Source: Verrucomicrobiales bacterium (GTDB lineage: Bacteria > Verrucomicrobiota > Verrucomicrobiia > Limisphaerales > UBA1100). Taken from it: a stretch of 5,667 nucleotides of DNA. The stretch's first letter is position 1. Each line of letters begins with the position of its first letter. Of this stretch, positions 1-5,667 are shown piece after piece. Below the pieces are notes generated by a model that worked only from the letters and a program-made list of their open reading frames with translations, was not told the origin of the DNA and searched no databases. The stretch is taken from NCBI GenBank assembly GCA_002718935.1, contig PBFV01000058.1:1-5667 (forward strand). The letters run 5' to 3'. Both the position numbers and the translations under genes were made by a program.

Positions 1-900
1 CAGCATAAGGTGGCACGTCAGTTTCTCAGCCTTGCCGGCACCCTCAAGAATTGTGCGGGCGGCCTCACGCCTTGGGGCAGCTGGATCACTTGCGAGGAAA
101 CCACAGACCGCGCCAGCAAGACGTTGGCGCAAGATCATGGCTATAATTTTGAAGTGCCAGCTACTGCTGAACCCACGCTGACCAAGGCAGTGCCGCTCAG
201 AGCAATGGGTCGTTTTAATCATGAGGCAGTGGCGGTTGATCCCAAAACCGGCATTGTTTACGAAACGGAAGATCGCGACGACGGATTGATTTACCGGTTC
301 ATTCCCAAGGTGAAAGGGCAACTCGCAAAAGGTGGAAAACTACAGGCGTTGGTAGTCCGGGGCATGCCGTCACTGGACACGCGCAACTGGAAGGAACAGC
401 GCGTGGGTGTGGCCGCAAAGCTGCCAGTGCAATGGCTGGATATGGATGACGTGGAATCGCCCAAGGACGACCTGCGACAGCGCGGTTTTAAGAAGGGCGC
501 GGCGCGGTTCGCACGCGGTGAGGGCATGTGGTATTCGCGCAACTCAATTTATTTTGCCTGCACCAATGGCGGCAAGAAAAAGGACGGGCAGGTATGGCGG
601 CTTACCAGCGACACACTGGAACTGTTTGCTGAGCCGAATGACGAGGCACTGTGCGACAATTGCGACAACCTCACCGTGGCCCCGTGGGGAGACCTAATCC
701 TCTGTGAGGACGGCGGCAACGAGCAATTCCTCGTAGGCATCATGCCGGAAGGGAAATTTTTTAAGCTCGGCCGCAACGCCAAGAGCAACAGCGAATTTGC
801 CGGCGCCTGTTTTTCCCCAGACGGCAAGACCCTATTCGTCAACATCCAACACGCCGGCCTTACCCTAGCCATCACCGGCCCTTGGGCAGATCGTGATTGA
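1..900 (+). CDS. PhoX/DUF839 family protein (alkaline phosphatase PhoX-like), C-terminal part, 5' truncated
   Basis: The reading frame is open to the left edge (codons from base 1), so the true start is outside the window; the GTG at 10 lies just before a core motif and is not the start. About 299 C-terminal residues are visible. Family signatures appear in order: NCAGGLTPWGSWITCEE (bases 49-99), GRFNHEAVAVDP followed by a YETED segment (208-273), EGMWY and YFACTNGG leading to GQVWRL (520-603), DNLTVAPWGDLILCEDGG (664-717), and EFAGACFSPDGKTLFVNIQ ending in ITGPW (793-888). Known PhoX enzymes are Tat-exported phosphomonoesterases with a calcium/iron centre, and the cysteine and acidic residues of the TCEE motif belong to the metal-binding region. 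Many DUF839 homologues are not biochemically tested, so phosphatase activity is inference. The signal peptide, if any, is off-window. The gene ends in two consecutive in-frame TGA codons (898-903), and the next gene follows after 15 bases. Confidence 0.9.
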   Translation, partial: QHKVARQFLSLAGTLKNCAGGLTPWGSWITCEETTDRASKTLAQDHGYNFEVPATAEPTLTKAVPLRAMGRFNHEAVAVDPKTGIVYETEDRDDGLIYRFIPKVKGQLAKGGKLQALVVRGMPSLDTRNWKEQRVGVAAKLPVQWLDMDDVESPKDDLRQRGFKKGAARFARGEGMWYSRNSIYFACTNGGKKKDGQVWRLTSDTLELFAEPNDEALCDNCDNLTVAPWGDLILCEDGGNEQFLVGIMPEGKFFKLGRNAKSNSEFAGACFSPDGKTLFVNIQHAGLTLAITGPWADRD

Positions 901-915
901 TGAGATAATTCGTAA

Positions 916-1686
916 ATGAGTGAAATCAAGTCAGTGTTGGTGACCGGCTCAGCAGGACGGGTTGGGCAGGCGGTTGTACTAGAGCTGTTGCGGCGCGGGC
1001 ATTTGGTGAAGGGCTTTGACCGTGATCCCTCGCCAAACCTCGAGCAGGCACACGTGGCGGATCTTTTTGACACCGACGCACTGGCGGAAGCTATGGCGGA
1101 AGTAGACTGCCTTGTGCACCTCGCGGCCACGCCGGACGATGTGGAGGATCCAGTCAACGACCTGTTTCCACCTAACATCACAGGACTGTATCACGTACTG
1201 GAGACAGCACGCGCAGCAGGTATACAGCGGATAATTTTGGCAAGTAGTGGGCAAGTAAACTGGCATCAGCAACAAAGCGGCCCGTGGCCCGTAAATGACT
1301 CCATGCCGGTCTCGCCCAAGGCATGGTATGCGGCAACCAAAATGTTTTTGGAATCCATCGGCTACAGCTACTCGGCGAATCACGGCATGAGCGTGATCAT
1401 CACGCGGCTAGGTTGGTGCCCGCGCGATGAAGGGCAAGTGTGTGAGATTGCGGCGGAGACATTTTTTCAGGATGTGTACCTCAGCCCGGGCGATGCGGGG
1501 CGCTTCTTTGCCGGATGTGTGGAGGCGGCAACCGAGGTTTCGCACGCTATCCTTTACGCTACCAGCAGACCGGTGGAAACGAAACGATTGGATCTGACTG
1601 GCGCCCGAGAGATTGCTGGCTTCAAACCGCAGGATCAATGGCCGGACGGAACCGAGATTGTCACCGGCCAACGCTGGGAAGATTAA
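916..1686 (+). CDS. NAD(P)-dependent extended SDR / epimerase, uronate dehydrogenase-like
   Basis: A complete 256-residue Rossmann-fold oxidoreductase. The glycine-rich nucleotide loop is G11-S-A-G-R-V-G17. Asp35 at the end of the second strand suggests preference for NAD over NADP. The HLAA segment (68-71) follows the fourth strand. Ser110/Ser111 and Y138-A-A-T-K142 form the SDR catalytic set. Length, the ASSGQVNWH segment and the C-terminal LDLTGAREIAGFKPQD stretch resemble the hexuronate (uronate) dehydrogenase-like branch, which oxidises the C1 of uronic acids; the real substrate cannot be read from sequence, and a sugar epimerase or dehydratase is an alternative. It is probably cytoplasmic, with no signal peptide or membrane segment. 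The ATG at 916 lies 15 bases after the PhoX-like gene with no strong Shine-Dalgarno, which suggests cotranscription and perhaps translational coupling. Its TAA overlaps the stop of the convergent downstream gene within TTAA. Confidence 0.92.
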   Translation: MSEIKSVLVTGSAGRVGQAVVLELLRRGHLVKGFDRDPSPNLEQAHVADLFDTDALAEAMAEVDCLVHLAATPDDVEDPVNDLFPPNITGLYHVLETARAAGIQRIILASSGQVNWHQQQSGPWPVNDSMPVSPKAWYAATKMFLESIGYSYSANHGMSVIITRLGWCPRDEGQVCEIAAETFFQDVYLSPGDAGRFFAGCVEAATEVSHAILYATSRPVETKRLDLTGAREIAGFKPQDQWPDGTEIVTGQRWED

Positions 1687-2390
1687 CGGCGATCCCAGAT
1701 ATTCTTCGGGTGCCCCACAGGTTTATCAAAGCCAAGCTGGGGGATTGTAAGGCTCTCGGCGTGGCCATCAACAAATAGCATATTGGCACGACCCAAGTGG
1801 CGAGGCATCGCTCGCGCGGGAGCCAGACTCCAAAGGGGATCGTCCGGCGTACGCATGGTCCAAGCCCCCAGCGGCCGGATAGCTTCCTCCCATTGTGCCG
1901 GTGATCCGTGTTGAGTATCGGGTGTAATGAAGGCGGCATCGCCAATGTGTATGGTTTGGGCCGGGTTCTTGATCAACCGCTCGTGCGTGCCATAGGTTTC
2001 GTCACACACCAGAAAAGCACGCGTCACCTTGAGGTTGAGTCCGTAGCCCACGCCTCGCTCAGGATCGCAGCGCATGCAGGGGCAGCGGAAGGAGCGATCA
2101 TCACCGGCGTAAGGCGCGAGAAGATCCGGCCAAAAGGTCATTTGTTCATTGGGCACCAACGCCTGCGGTGGCGCGGGCCGCAACACAGCATGGGGCACGA
2201 GCCGGCCGCGGTAATCATTCGCATACATGGTCTGTGCAATTCCGAGATTGCGCAGGTTGTTGATACACTGGATTTCCCGAGCCTTACCGTGAACCTTGGT
2301 TAAGGCCGGCCCGGCAAGCGATAGCAGGATGCCCAAGAGAGCGATGGTGACTAGTAGCTCGACAAGTGTGAATCCCCAAGCGCGCCGCAT
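1683..2390 (-). CDS. Prepilin-type N-methylation / H-X9-DG domain protein (pseudopilin-like)
   Basis: With the chosen ATG (2390-2388) the protein has 235 residues and starts MRRAWG followed by FTLVELL, a classic type IV prepilin peptidase site: cleavage after Gly6, methylated Phe7, and Glu at mature position +5. A hydrophobic helix runs over residues ~7-27. Next comes a CINNLRNLGIAQTMYANDYRG segment (from residue 42; split here as CINNLRNLGIAQ and TMYANDYRG), typical of DUF1559-like pseudopilins. A CPCMRC cluster is at 103-108. Near the C-terminus RHLGRANMLFVDGHAE contains an exact H-x9-DG motif (His198, Asp208-Gly209). Such proteins are abundant in Verrucomicrobia, Planctomycetes and Lentisphaerae and are thought to be processed by prepilin peptidase and held at the inner membrane or in pseudopilus-like assemblies; their function is largely unknown. 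No secretion-system gene is adjacent. In-frame alternatives are ATG at 2432 (20-residue leader) and GTG at 2486; no start has a clear Shine-Dalgarno, and the shortest gives the most typical leader. Confidence 0.92.
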   Translation of the reverse strand: MRRAWGFTLVELLVTIALLGILLSLAGPALTKVHGKAREIQCINNLRNLGIAQTMYANDYRGRLVPHAVLRPAPPQALVPNEQMTFWPDLLAPYAGDDRSFRCPCMRCDPERGVGYGLNLKVTRAFLVCDETYGTHERLIKNPAQTIHIGDAAFITPDTQHGSPAQWEEAIRPLGAWTMRTPDDPLWSLAPARAMPRHLGRANMLFVDGHAESLTIPQLGFDKPVGHPKNIWDRR

Positions 2391-2531
2391 GCCACCCACG
2401 CGCCCACGGCCAGTTGTACGGTCCGTGATCATGTTAGAATAGACGACACGAATTTTCGGCCGGTTACAAAGACTCGCCACAGACACCCAATTCTGGTAAT
2501 TTTCAGTGAAATTAAAAATCAGGGATAAAGC
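2391..2531. promoter_or_regulatory. Divergent intergenic region between the pseudopilin-like gene and the SHOCT gene
   Basis: This 141-bp stretch must hold the promoters of both divergent genes (99 bp if the pseudopilin starts at 2432). The right end is strongly AT-rich: my hand count for 2491-2520 is 7 G/C in 30. AGGGA at 2521-2525 is a credible ribosome binding site, six bases before the ATG at 2532. A TAGAAT at 2435-2440 resembles a -10 box on the + strand, with TTGTAC 15 bp upstream (2414-2419), but the -35 match and spacing are poor. A 5-6-5 inverted repeat (AATTT/AAATT) lies at 2498-2513. The role of these sites is inference. Confidence 0.45.
2498..2506 (+). repeat. Left copy of 9-bp direct repeat AATTTTCAG
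   Basis: AATTTTCAG here recurs exactly at 2997-3005, 499 bp away. This copy sits where composition shifts from mixed to AT-rich, 26 bases before the ATG of the SHOCT gene. It also forms the left part of a 5-6-5 inverted repeat (2498-2513). It may be coincidence; the two copies lie close to the edges of the AT-rich block. Confidence 0.4.
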
Positions 2532-3590
2532 ATGACTAATACTGATGAACTTAAAAAGCTGAGTGAATTATTAGATGCTGGCGCTATCACCGAAGAAGAA
2601 TTTTGTATTGAGAAGAAAAAAATATTATACGGGGATAATGTTAAAGAAACCATCAAGCGAAAAACTAGCGCCCTTGCTATTATTGCTTTTACCTTATCGA
2701 TCATAACCCCGCTTTGGCCTATTACCTTAGTCATGTGCTTGGTCGCATTAAGTCAAATCAATAAAAGCAACGGTTTTCTTATGGGTCGAGGTCTGGCCAT
2801 CGCAGGAACGGTCCTCTCAACTGTTGGTACAATCATAATACTGATCATTGGCATACCCTTGATAGTTGGCTTTTTTGGATTTGTTTCTGCTCTTTCAAAT
2901 TCAGTAAAAGAAGCAAGTGAGGCGCCGACTAATGTAGCAAAAGAGGTTCGGGGGACAGTCAACGATATCAGTGACGCGGCCATTTCCATCGCGGAAAATT
3001 TTCAGCAGGCCAAGATCACGGAGACGTTTGTAGAATCACTGCCGGAAGTAAGCGATACCGGCGAGGGCAATCTCGAAGTGGCTACGATGAAGAATACGAA
3101 AACCTTTAAGCGCACCGACAATCGGACGATCCTGTGGGATTCCGTGAGCCTCGGCACCACCACCACGGAAATCAAGGTGCCGGCCACTTACCGCTATCAC
3201 ATCCGGCTATCGGATCCATGGAAGCTGGAAGTACGCGAGCAAAACTGCATTGTCATTGCACCCTCGCTGCGCGCCACTACGCCGGTCGCTATTCACACGG
3301 ATGAAATGGAAAAACGCTCCGACGAAGGCTGGGCGCGCTTCAACGCCGATCGGCAAATGGAGTCCCTGCAGAAAACCATCACGCCTCGCCTCAATCATTA
3401 CGCGCAAACGCCGCAGCACTTTGACGTGGTGCGCGAACATTCACGCAAGACGGTGGCGAAGTTCGTACGCGAATGGCTGATGAAAGAAGATCACTGGCGA
3501 GAGGATCGCTTTCGCGCCATCCACGTTATCTTTGCGGACGAGGCGGAGGCGGATGATTTGCCAGCGAAGCCGACGCTGGAATTGAACTAA
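2532..3590 (+). CDS. SHOCT + DUF4190-like membrane protein with C-terminal conserved domain (weakly DUF4230-like)
   Basis: A complete 352-residue protein; the start is set by AGGGA at 2521-2525. Residues 5-32 (DELKKLSELLDAGAITEEEF then IEKKKIL) are a typical SHOCT helix pair, here at the N-terminus. Residues ~46-76 and ~87-118 are two long hydrophobic segments split by a short loop (NKSNGFLMGRG), as in DUF4190 proteins. Residues ~123-160 are a polar helical linker. From ~160 to 340 is a soluble mixed domain: an ITETFVESL segment, a beta-rich part with VPATYRYHIRLSDPW, an aromatic/charged helix with EGWARFNAD, and a final VVREHSRKTVAKFVREWL helix. The layout recalls DUF4230, but I cannot confirm it. 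The hydrophobic module likely anchors the protein in the inner membrane; function unknown. By hand count, 2521-2940 is ~39% G+C (164/420) and 3121-3300 ~59% (106/180), so the gene looks mosaic. Its last 65 bases overlap the convergent permease gene. Confidence 0.9.
   Translation: MTNTDELKKLSELLDAGAITEEEFCIEKKKILYGDNVKETIKRKTSALAIIAFTLSIITPLWPITLVMCLVALSQINKSNGFLMGRGLAIAGTVLSTVGTIIILIIGIPLIVGFFGFVSALSNSVKEASEAPTNVAKEVRGTVNDISDAAISIAENFQQAKITETFVESLPEVSDTGEGNLEVATMKNTKTFKRTDNRTILWDSVSLGTTTTEIKVPATYRYHIRLSDPWKLEVREQNCIVIAPSLRATTPVAIHTDEMEKRSDEGWARFNADRQMESLQKTITPRLNHYAQTPQHFDVVREHSRKTVAKFVREWLMKEDHWREDRFRAIHVIFADEAEADDLPAKPTLELN
2997..3005 (+). repeat. Right copy of 9-bp direct repeat AATTTTCAG
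   Basis: Identical to 2498-2506. It encodes Asn156-Phe-Gln158, just before the start of the C-terminal domain, close to where the AT-rich half of the gene gives way to GC-richer sequence. It overlaps a perfect 10-bp palindrome, GAAAATTTTC (2994-3003). Confidence 0.4.
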
Positions 3591-5241
3591 TCTTGGCCGT
3601 TTGATTTCCGTCACTGGGCGCGGTGGCCGTGGGCTTCATAGGGAAAACGGTGGCCATTACCATCACCTGAATGATGCCCGCCACGCCAATGGCCGTGAGC
3701 ATCACCGTCCACGTCTTCAGCGTTTCCTTCTCAGTAAACCCGCTCATCCGTTGCACCACCCAGAACCCGCTGTCATTCATCCACGAAAGCGGGAACGCAC
3801 CAAAACCGATCGCGAGGCAAAAATAAATCGGGTGACACCCCAGTGATCCATCTGCCGTCATGGTGTGCAGGATCGGAGCCATGATTCCCGAGCCGGTAAT
3901 CATCGACACCGTCGCCGAACCTTGCGCCGCCCGAATCACTGCAGTTAACAGCCATGCCATGAACAGCATGCCCGCCGTTCCGCCCTCGGTGACCCCAATC
4001 TCCCTGATGGTATCGCCAATGCCTGTTTCCCGGATCATGCTTCCAAATGCGCCACCCGCGCCGGTAATCAAAATAATCACACCCGCCACTTCTAAGGGTG
4101 AGTTGACCGATTCCCCTAATTTTTCGAGCGTCCAACCACGCTGCTTGGCCAGGGTGTACATCGCAATCAGCGCCGCGAGGAACATCGCAACATTTTTGTT
4201 CCCCAAAAACTCCATCACCCCCATCAGACCTGCTGGAACATGCAGATTAACGCCATCCAATTCGCCCAGAAAATCCACAAAAGTCACCATGGCAATGAGC
4301 ACCACCGGCAACACAACCGGCAGCAGCGAGATGCCAAACCCCGGCAATTCGTCCGCTTTCTTTTTCACGATCGTGCCCAGCTCCTCAAGCGAAGAACCCC
4401 GCGTTTCGCGTAACGGAATGTTCAGTTTCTCGTTAAACCGCTTGGCCAGCCACATGACAATGGCCACCGGAATAATTGAGGCGATCAATCCGGCGATGAT
4501 GGCGGCGCCCGCCGATTGCCCCAGATTTTCCGCAATCATCAGGGGCCCCGGCGTGGGCGGCACGATCGTGTGCGTAATGGCTCCCGCGCCGGCCACCACA
4601 CACACATAAAGCGTGTAGTTTTTGCCCGTCCGTAAAGCCAGAGCCCGCGCCAACGGAATGATCAGGAAAAAAACCGTATCAAAAAACACAGGTATTGATA
4701 ATATAAAGCCGCTGATTAACATCGCCCACGCCGCGCGATCCTCGCCCAAAGTGTTCATCAGCCTCCGCACAATCTGATCAGCCGCACCGCTCTCCATCAT
4801 GCACATGCCAATGATTGCCGCCATGGCGATTACAAAACCAATGCTGCCCACCAATTTTCCAAACCCGGCCATGGACAAGGAAACCGCTTTCCCCCAATGA
4901 TTCACACTGCCGTCCGGTCGCAGATGGTTTTTGGTCATCTCTTGGCGATCCGATTGTGGCATCGCTTTCTGCTCCTCGGCATTAAAATACCCGTCCGGGT
5001 TCCCGCCTTTTCCGGTCGTATCATATTTCTGCTTCAGCCCTTCCATCAGCTGGGCTTGTTTGTCATTGTAACTGTCGGGCAATTGCGGAGTGAGAATACC
5101 GACCAAAACAGCCCCGAGGGTCAGTCCCAGAAACGGATGTAGGCGCAGCTTAACGATGCTGGCGATGACAAAGACCACGCCGGCGGCGAGAATCCAAAAG
5201 GGGGTGTAGTCGACGGCGGAAGAGGCGAGCAGTGTTTCCAT
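3526..5241 (-). CDS. GntP-family permease (gluconate/sugar-acid:H+ symporter-like) with EF-hand-like loop
   Basis: A complete 571-residue polytopic inner-membrane transporter. GntP hallmarks are visible: GSIGFVIAMAAIIGMCMMES (132-151), IPVFFDTVFFLIIPLARAL (183-201), HTIVPPTPGPLMIAENLG (224-241), GAGGAFGSMIRETGIGD (394-410), AVIRAAQGSATVSMITGSG (434-452) and WMNDSGFW (487-494). The family imports gluconate and related sugar acids with protons; the exact substrate is not readable. GntP proteins are usually ~440-460 residues; this one is longer because of a hydrophilic insert at ~55-118 between helices 1-2 and the rest, and a ~36-residue polar tail after the last helix. The insert holds an EF-hand-like segment (D74-x-T-G-K-G-x-N-P-D83-G84-x-F-N-A-E-E90). 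Basic residues between helices 1 and 2 (KLRLH) place the insert outside the cytoplasm. ATG at 5241 is the only start keeping helix 1; no clear Shine-Dalgarno precedes it. The last 21 codons and the stop overlap the convergent SHOCT gene. Confidence 0.94.
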   Translation of the reverse strand: METLLASSAVDYTPFWILAAGVVFVIASIVKLRLHPFLGLTLGAVLVGILTPQLPDSYNDKQAQLMEGLKQKYDTTGKGGNPDGYFNAEEQKAMPQSDRQEMTKNHLRPDGSVNHWGKAVSLSMAGFGKLVGSIGFVIAMAAIIGMCMMESGAADQIVRRLMNTLGEDRAAWAMLISGFILSIPVFFDTVFFLIIPLARALALRTGKNYTLYVCVVAGAGAITHTIVPPTPGPLMIAENLGQSAGAAIIAGLIASIIPVAIVMWLAKRFNEKLNIPLRETRGSSLEELGTIVKKKADELPGFGISLLPVVLPVVLIAMVTFVDFLGELDGVNLHVPAGLMGVMEFLGNKNVAMFLAALIAMYTLAKQRGWTLEKLGESVNSPLEVAGVIILITGAGGAFGSMIRETGIGDTIREIGVTEGGTAGMLFMAWLLTAVIRAAQGSATVSMITGSGIMAPILHTMTADGSLGCHPIYFCLAIGFGAFPLSWMNDSGFWVVQRMSGFTEKETLKTWTVMLTAIGVAGIIQVMVMATVFPMKPTATAPSDGNQTAKISSIPASASLANHPPPPRPQR

Positions 5242-5354
5242 GGCCAGAATGCGGTTTCAGACAGACAAAGGAAACGGCAATTGCGGCAGTGTGTCGAATT
5301 ATTTTGCGGGGAACTTTTGCCCAGCACCGCCGCGGGCCAATCCCAGCGTGCGCT
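5242..5354. other. Intergenic spacer upstream of the permease gene
   Basis: These 113 bp separate the stop of the DUF2851-like gene from the start of the permease on the same strand. I see no coding potential, no convincing promoter and no clear Shine-Dalgarno before the permease. A short imperfect GC hairpin (GCCC/GGGC arms, 5319-5337) is not followed by a T-run on either strand, so I do not call a terminator. Read-through from the upstream gene or a promoter I cannot recognise are both possible. Confidence 0.4.
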
Positions 5355-5667
5355 CTAACCAGGCCAGCTGCGCACAAGGTCCGGAAAGCGGCAGGCTGCA
5401 CAGGTGGCGGGGGCGTGGTCGCAATAATCACGGACGATCTGTAGCAGGCCTTGTTGCTGAGCAGCACCGTTGAGTCTTCGACTGCCGCCAAAGAGGCGCT
5501 GGCGCGCAAGCTTAAGGATGGCATTGTCCTGAGCCGCAGGCCAATCACGGTAACGGTGCTCGATCCGCTGGATGAGTTCGCCATTTCGTCCGGCCGCTGC
5601 GCGCGCGTGAAACCACGGAAGAATGACATTCACCGCGAGATCCGTGGCGCGTGAGGCCCCCAACAAA
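5355..5667 (-). CDS. DUF2851-like protein, C-terminal part, start outside window
   Basis: The frame is open to the right edge; the apparent first codon (TTG at 5666-5664) is internal. About 103 C-terminal residues are visible. The order of features fits my knowledge of the DUF2851 C-terminus: a helix with an AVNVILPWFHA core, a helix with charged residues followed by NAILKLARQRLFGG, then LNGAAQQQGLLQIVRDYC and a cysteine group (C-x8-C-x2-C, in YCDHAPATCAACRFP) near the end. The family (~430 residues) is found in Bacteroidetes, Planctomycetes and Verrucomicrobia and has no known function; the cysteines could bind a metal, which is inference. The TAG stop is at 5357-5355. The permease gene lies 113 bp downstream on the same strand. 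Because only a quarter of the protein is seen, the family call is moderate. Confidence 0.72.
   Translation of the reverse strand, partial: LLGASRATDLAVNVILPWFHARAAAGRNGELIQRIEHRYRDWPAAQDNAILKLARQRLFGGSRRLNGAAQQQGLLQIVRDYCDHAPATCAACRFPDLVRSWPG

Noticed and set aside
10..12. GTG as the start codon of the PhoX-like protein
   Set aside because: The frame stays open upstream to base 1, and family proteins have well over 100 residues before the NCAGG motif.
1078..1101. Short tandem similarity (TGGCGGAAG-like units)
   Set aside because: It encodes the repeated Ala-Glu of LAEAMAEV in a conserved helix of the SDR; two imperfect units only, consistent with coding.
549..1181. 210-codon open frame on the - strand across the PhoX-like/SDR junction
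   Set aside because: It is antisense to two clearly conserved proteins; its translation is Ser/Arg-rich with no recognisable domain.
2414..2440. TTGTAC / TAGAAT as a firm sigma70 promoter for the SHOCT gene
   Set aside because: The -35 matches poorly and the spacer is only 15 bp; kept only as a weak note in the intergenic entry.
3860..4609. 249-codon open frame on the + strand inside the permease gene
   Set aside because: It is antisense to conserved GntP motifs, and its Pro/Ser/Thr-rich translation is typical of a shadow frame.
5319..5337. GC-rich hairpin as a terminator of the DUF2851-like gene
   Set aside because: Only four clean outer pairs with a bulge, and no T-run follows on the - strand.
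5150..5629. 159-codon open frame on the - strand spanning the permease start and the DUF2851-like region
   Set aside because: It runs in another frame across two genes and the spacer; the DUF2851-like frame and the permease frame explain the coding signal better.

Overview
The window looks like a piece of a moderately GC-rich genome from the Planctomycetes-Verrucomicrobia-Lentisphaerae group, most likely a verrucomicrobium. The best evidence is a pseudopilin-like protein (H-X9-DG type) with a GFTLVELL N-terminus and a C-terminal H-x9-DG motif, a class abundant in those phyla. A PhoX/DUF839 protein, a uronate-dehydrogenase-like SDR, a DUF2851-type C-terminus and an EF-hand-like insert in a transporter all fit. 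Phylum assignment is inference; no rRNA or other marker gene is present.

Layout, left to right. (1) Positions 1-900, + strand: C-terminal ~300 residues of a PhoX/DUF839-family protein whose start lies before the window. (2) 916-1686, +: a complete NAD(P)-dependent SDR, 15 bases downstream and in the same reading frame, so probably cotranscribed. (3) 1683-2390, -: a pseudopilin-like protein whose stop codon shares the TTAA at 1683-1686 with the stop of the SDR. (4) 2532-3590, +: a SHOCT + DUF4190-like two-helix membrane module joined to a C-terminal domain that I do not firmly recognise (weakly DUF4230-like). Its first ~135 codons and its upstream region are clearly AT-richer than the rest of the gene and the window. 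(5) 3526-5241, -: a complete GntP-family permease that overlaps the 3' end of gene 4 by 65 bp tail-to-tail and carries an EF-hand-like insert in an outward-facing loop. (6) 5355-5667, -: the C-terminal ~100 residues of a DUF2851-like protein running off the right edge.

The genes do not form one obvious pathway. The PhoX-like protein and the SDR form one likely transcription unit; the pseudopilin and the SHOCT gene diverge from a ~141 bp region; the DUF2851-like gene and the permease share a strand with 113 bp between them. A loose sugar-acid theme (uronate-dehydrogenase-like SDR and gluconate-type permease) is possible, but the two are on opposite strands. No rRNA, tRNA, CRISPR, insertion sequence or convincing intrinsic terminator was seen. 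I found no clear new multi-gene system. The most unusual items are the compositionally mosaic SHOCT gene, with a 9-bp direct repeat at the two edges of its AT-rich block, and the EF-hand-like loop in the permease.
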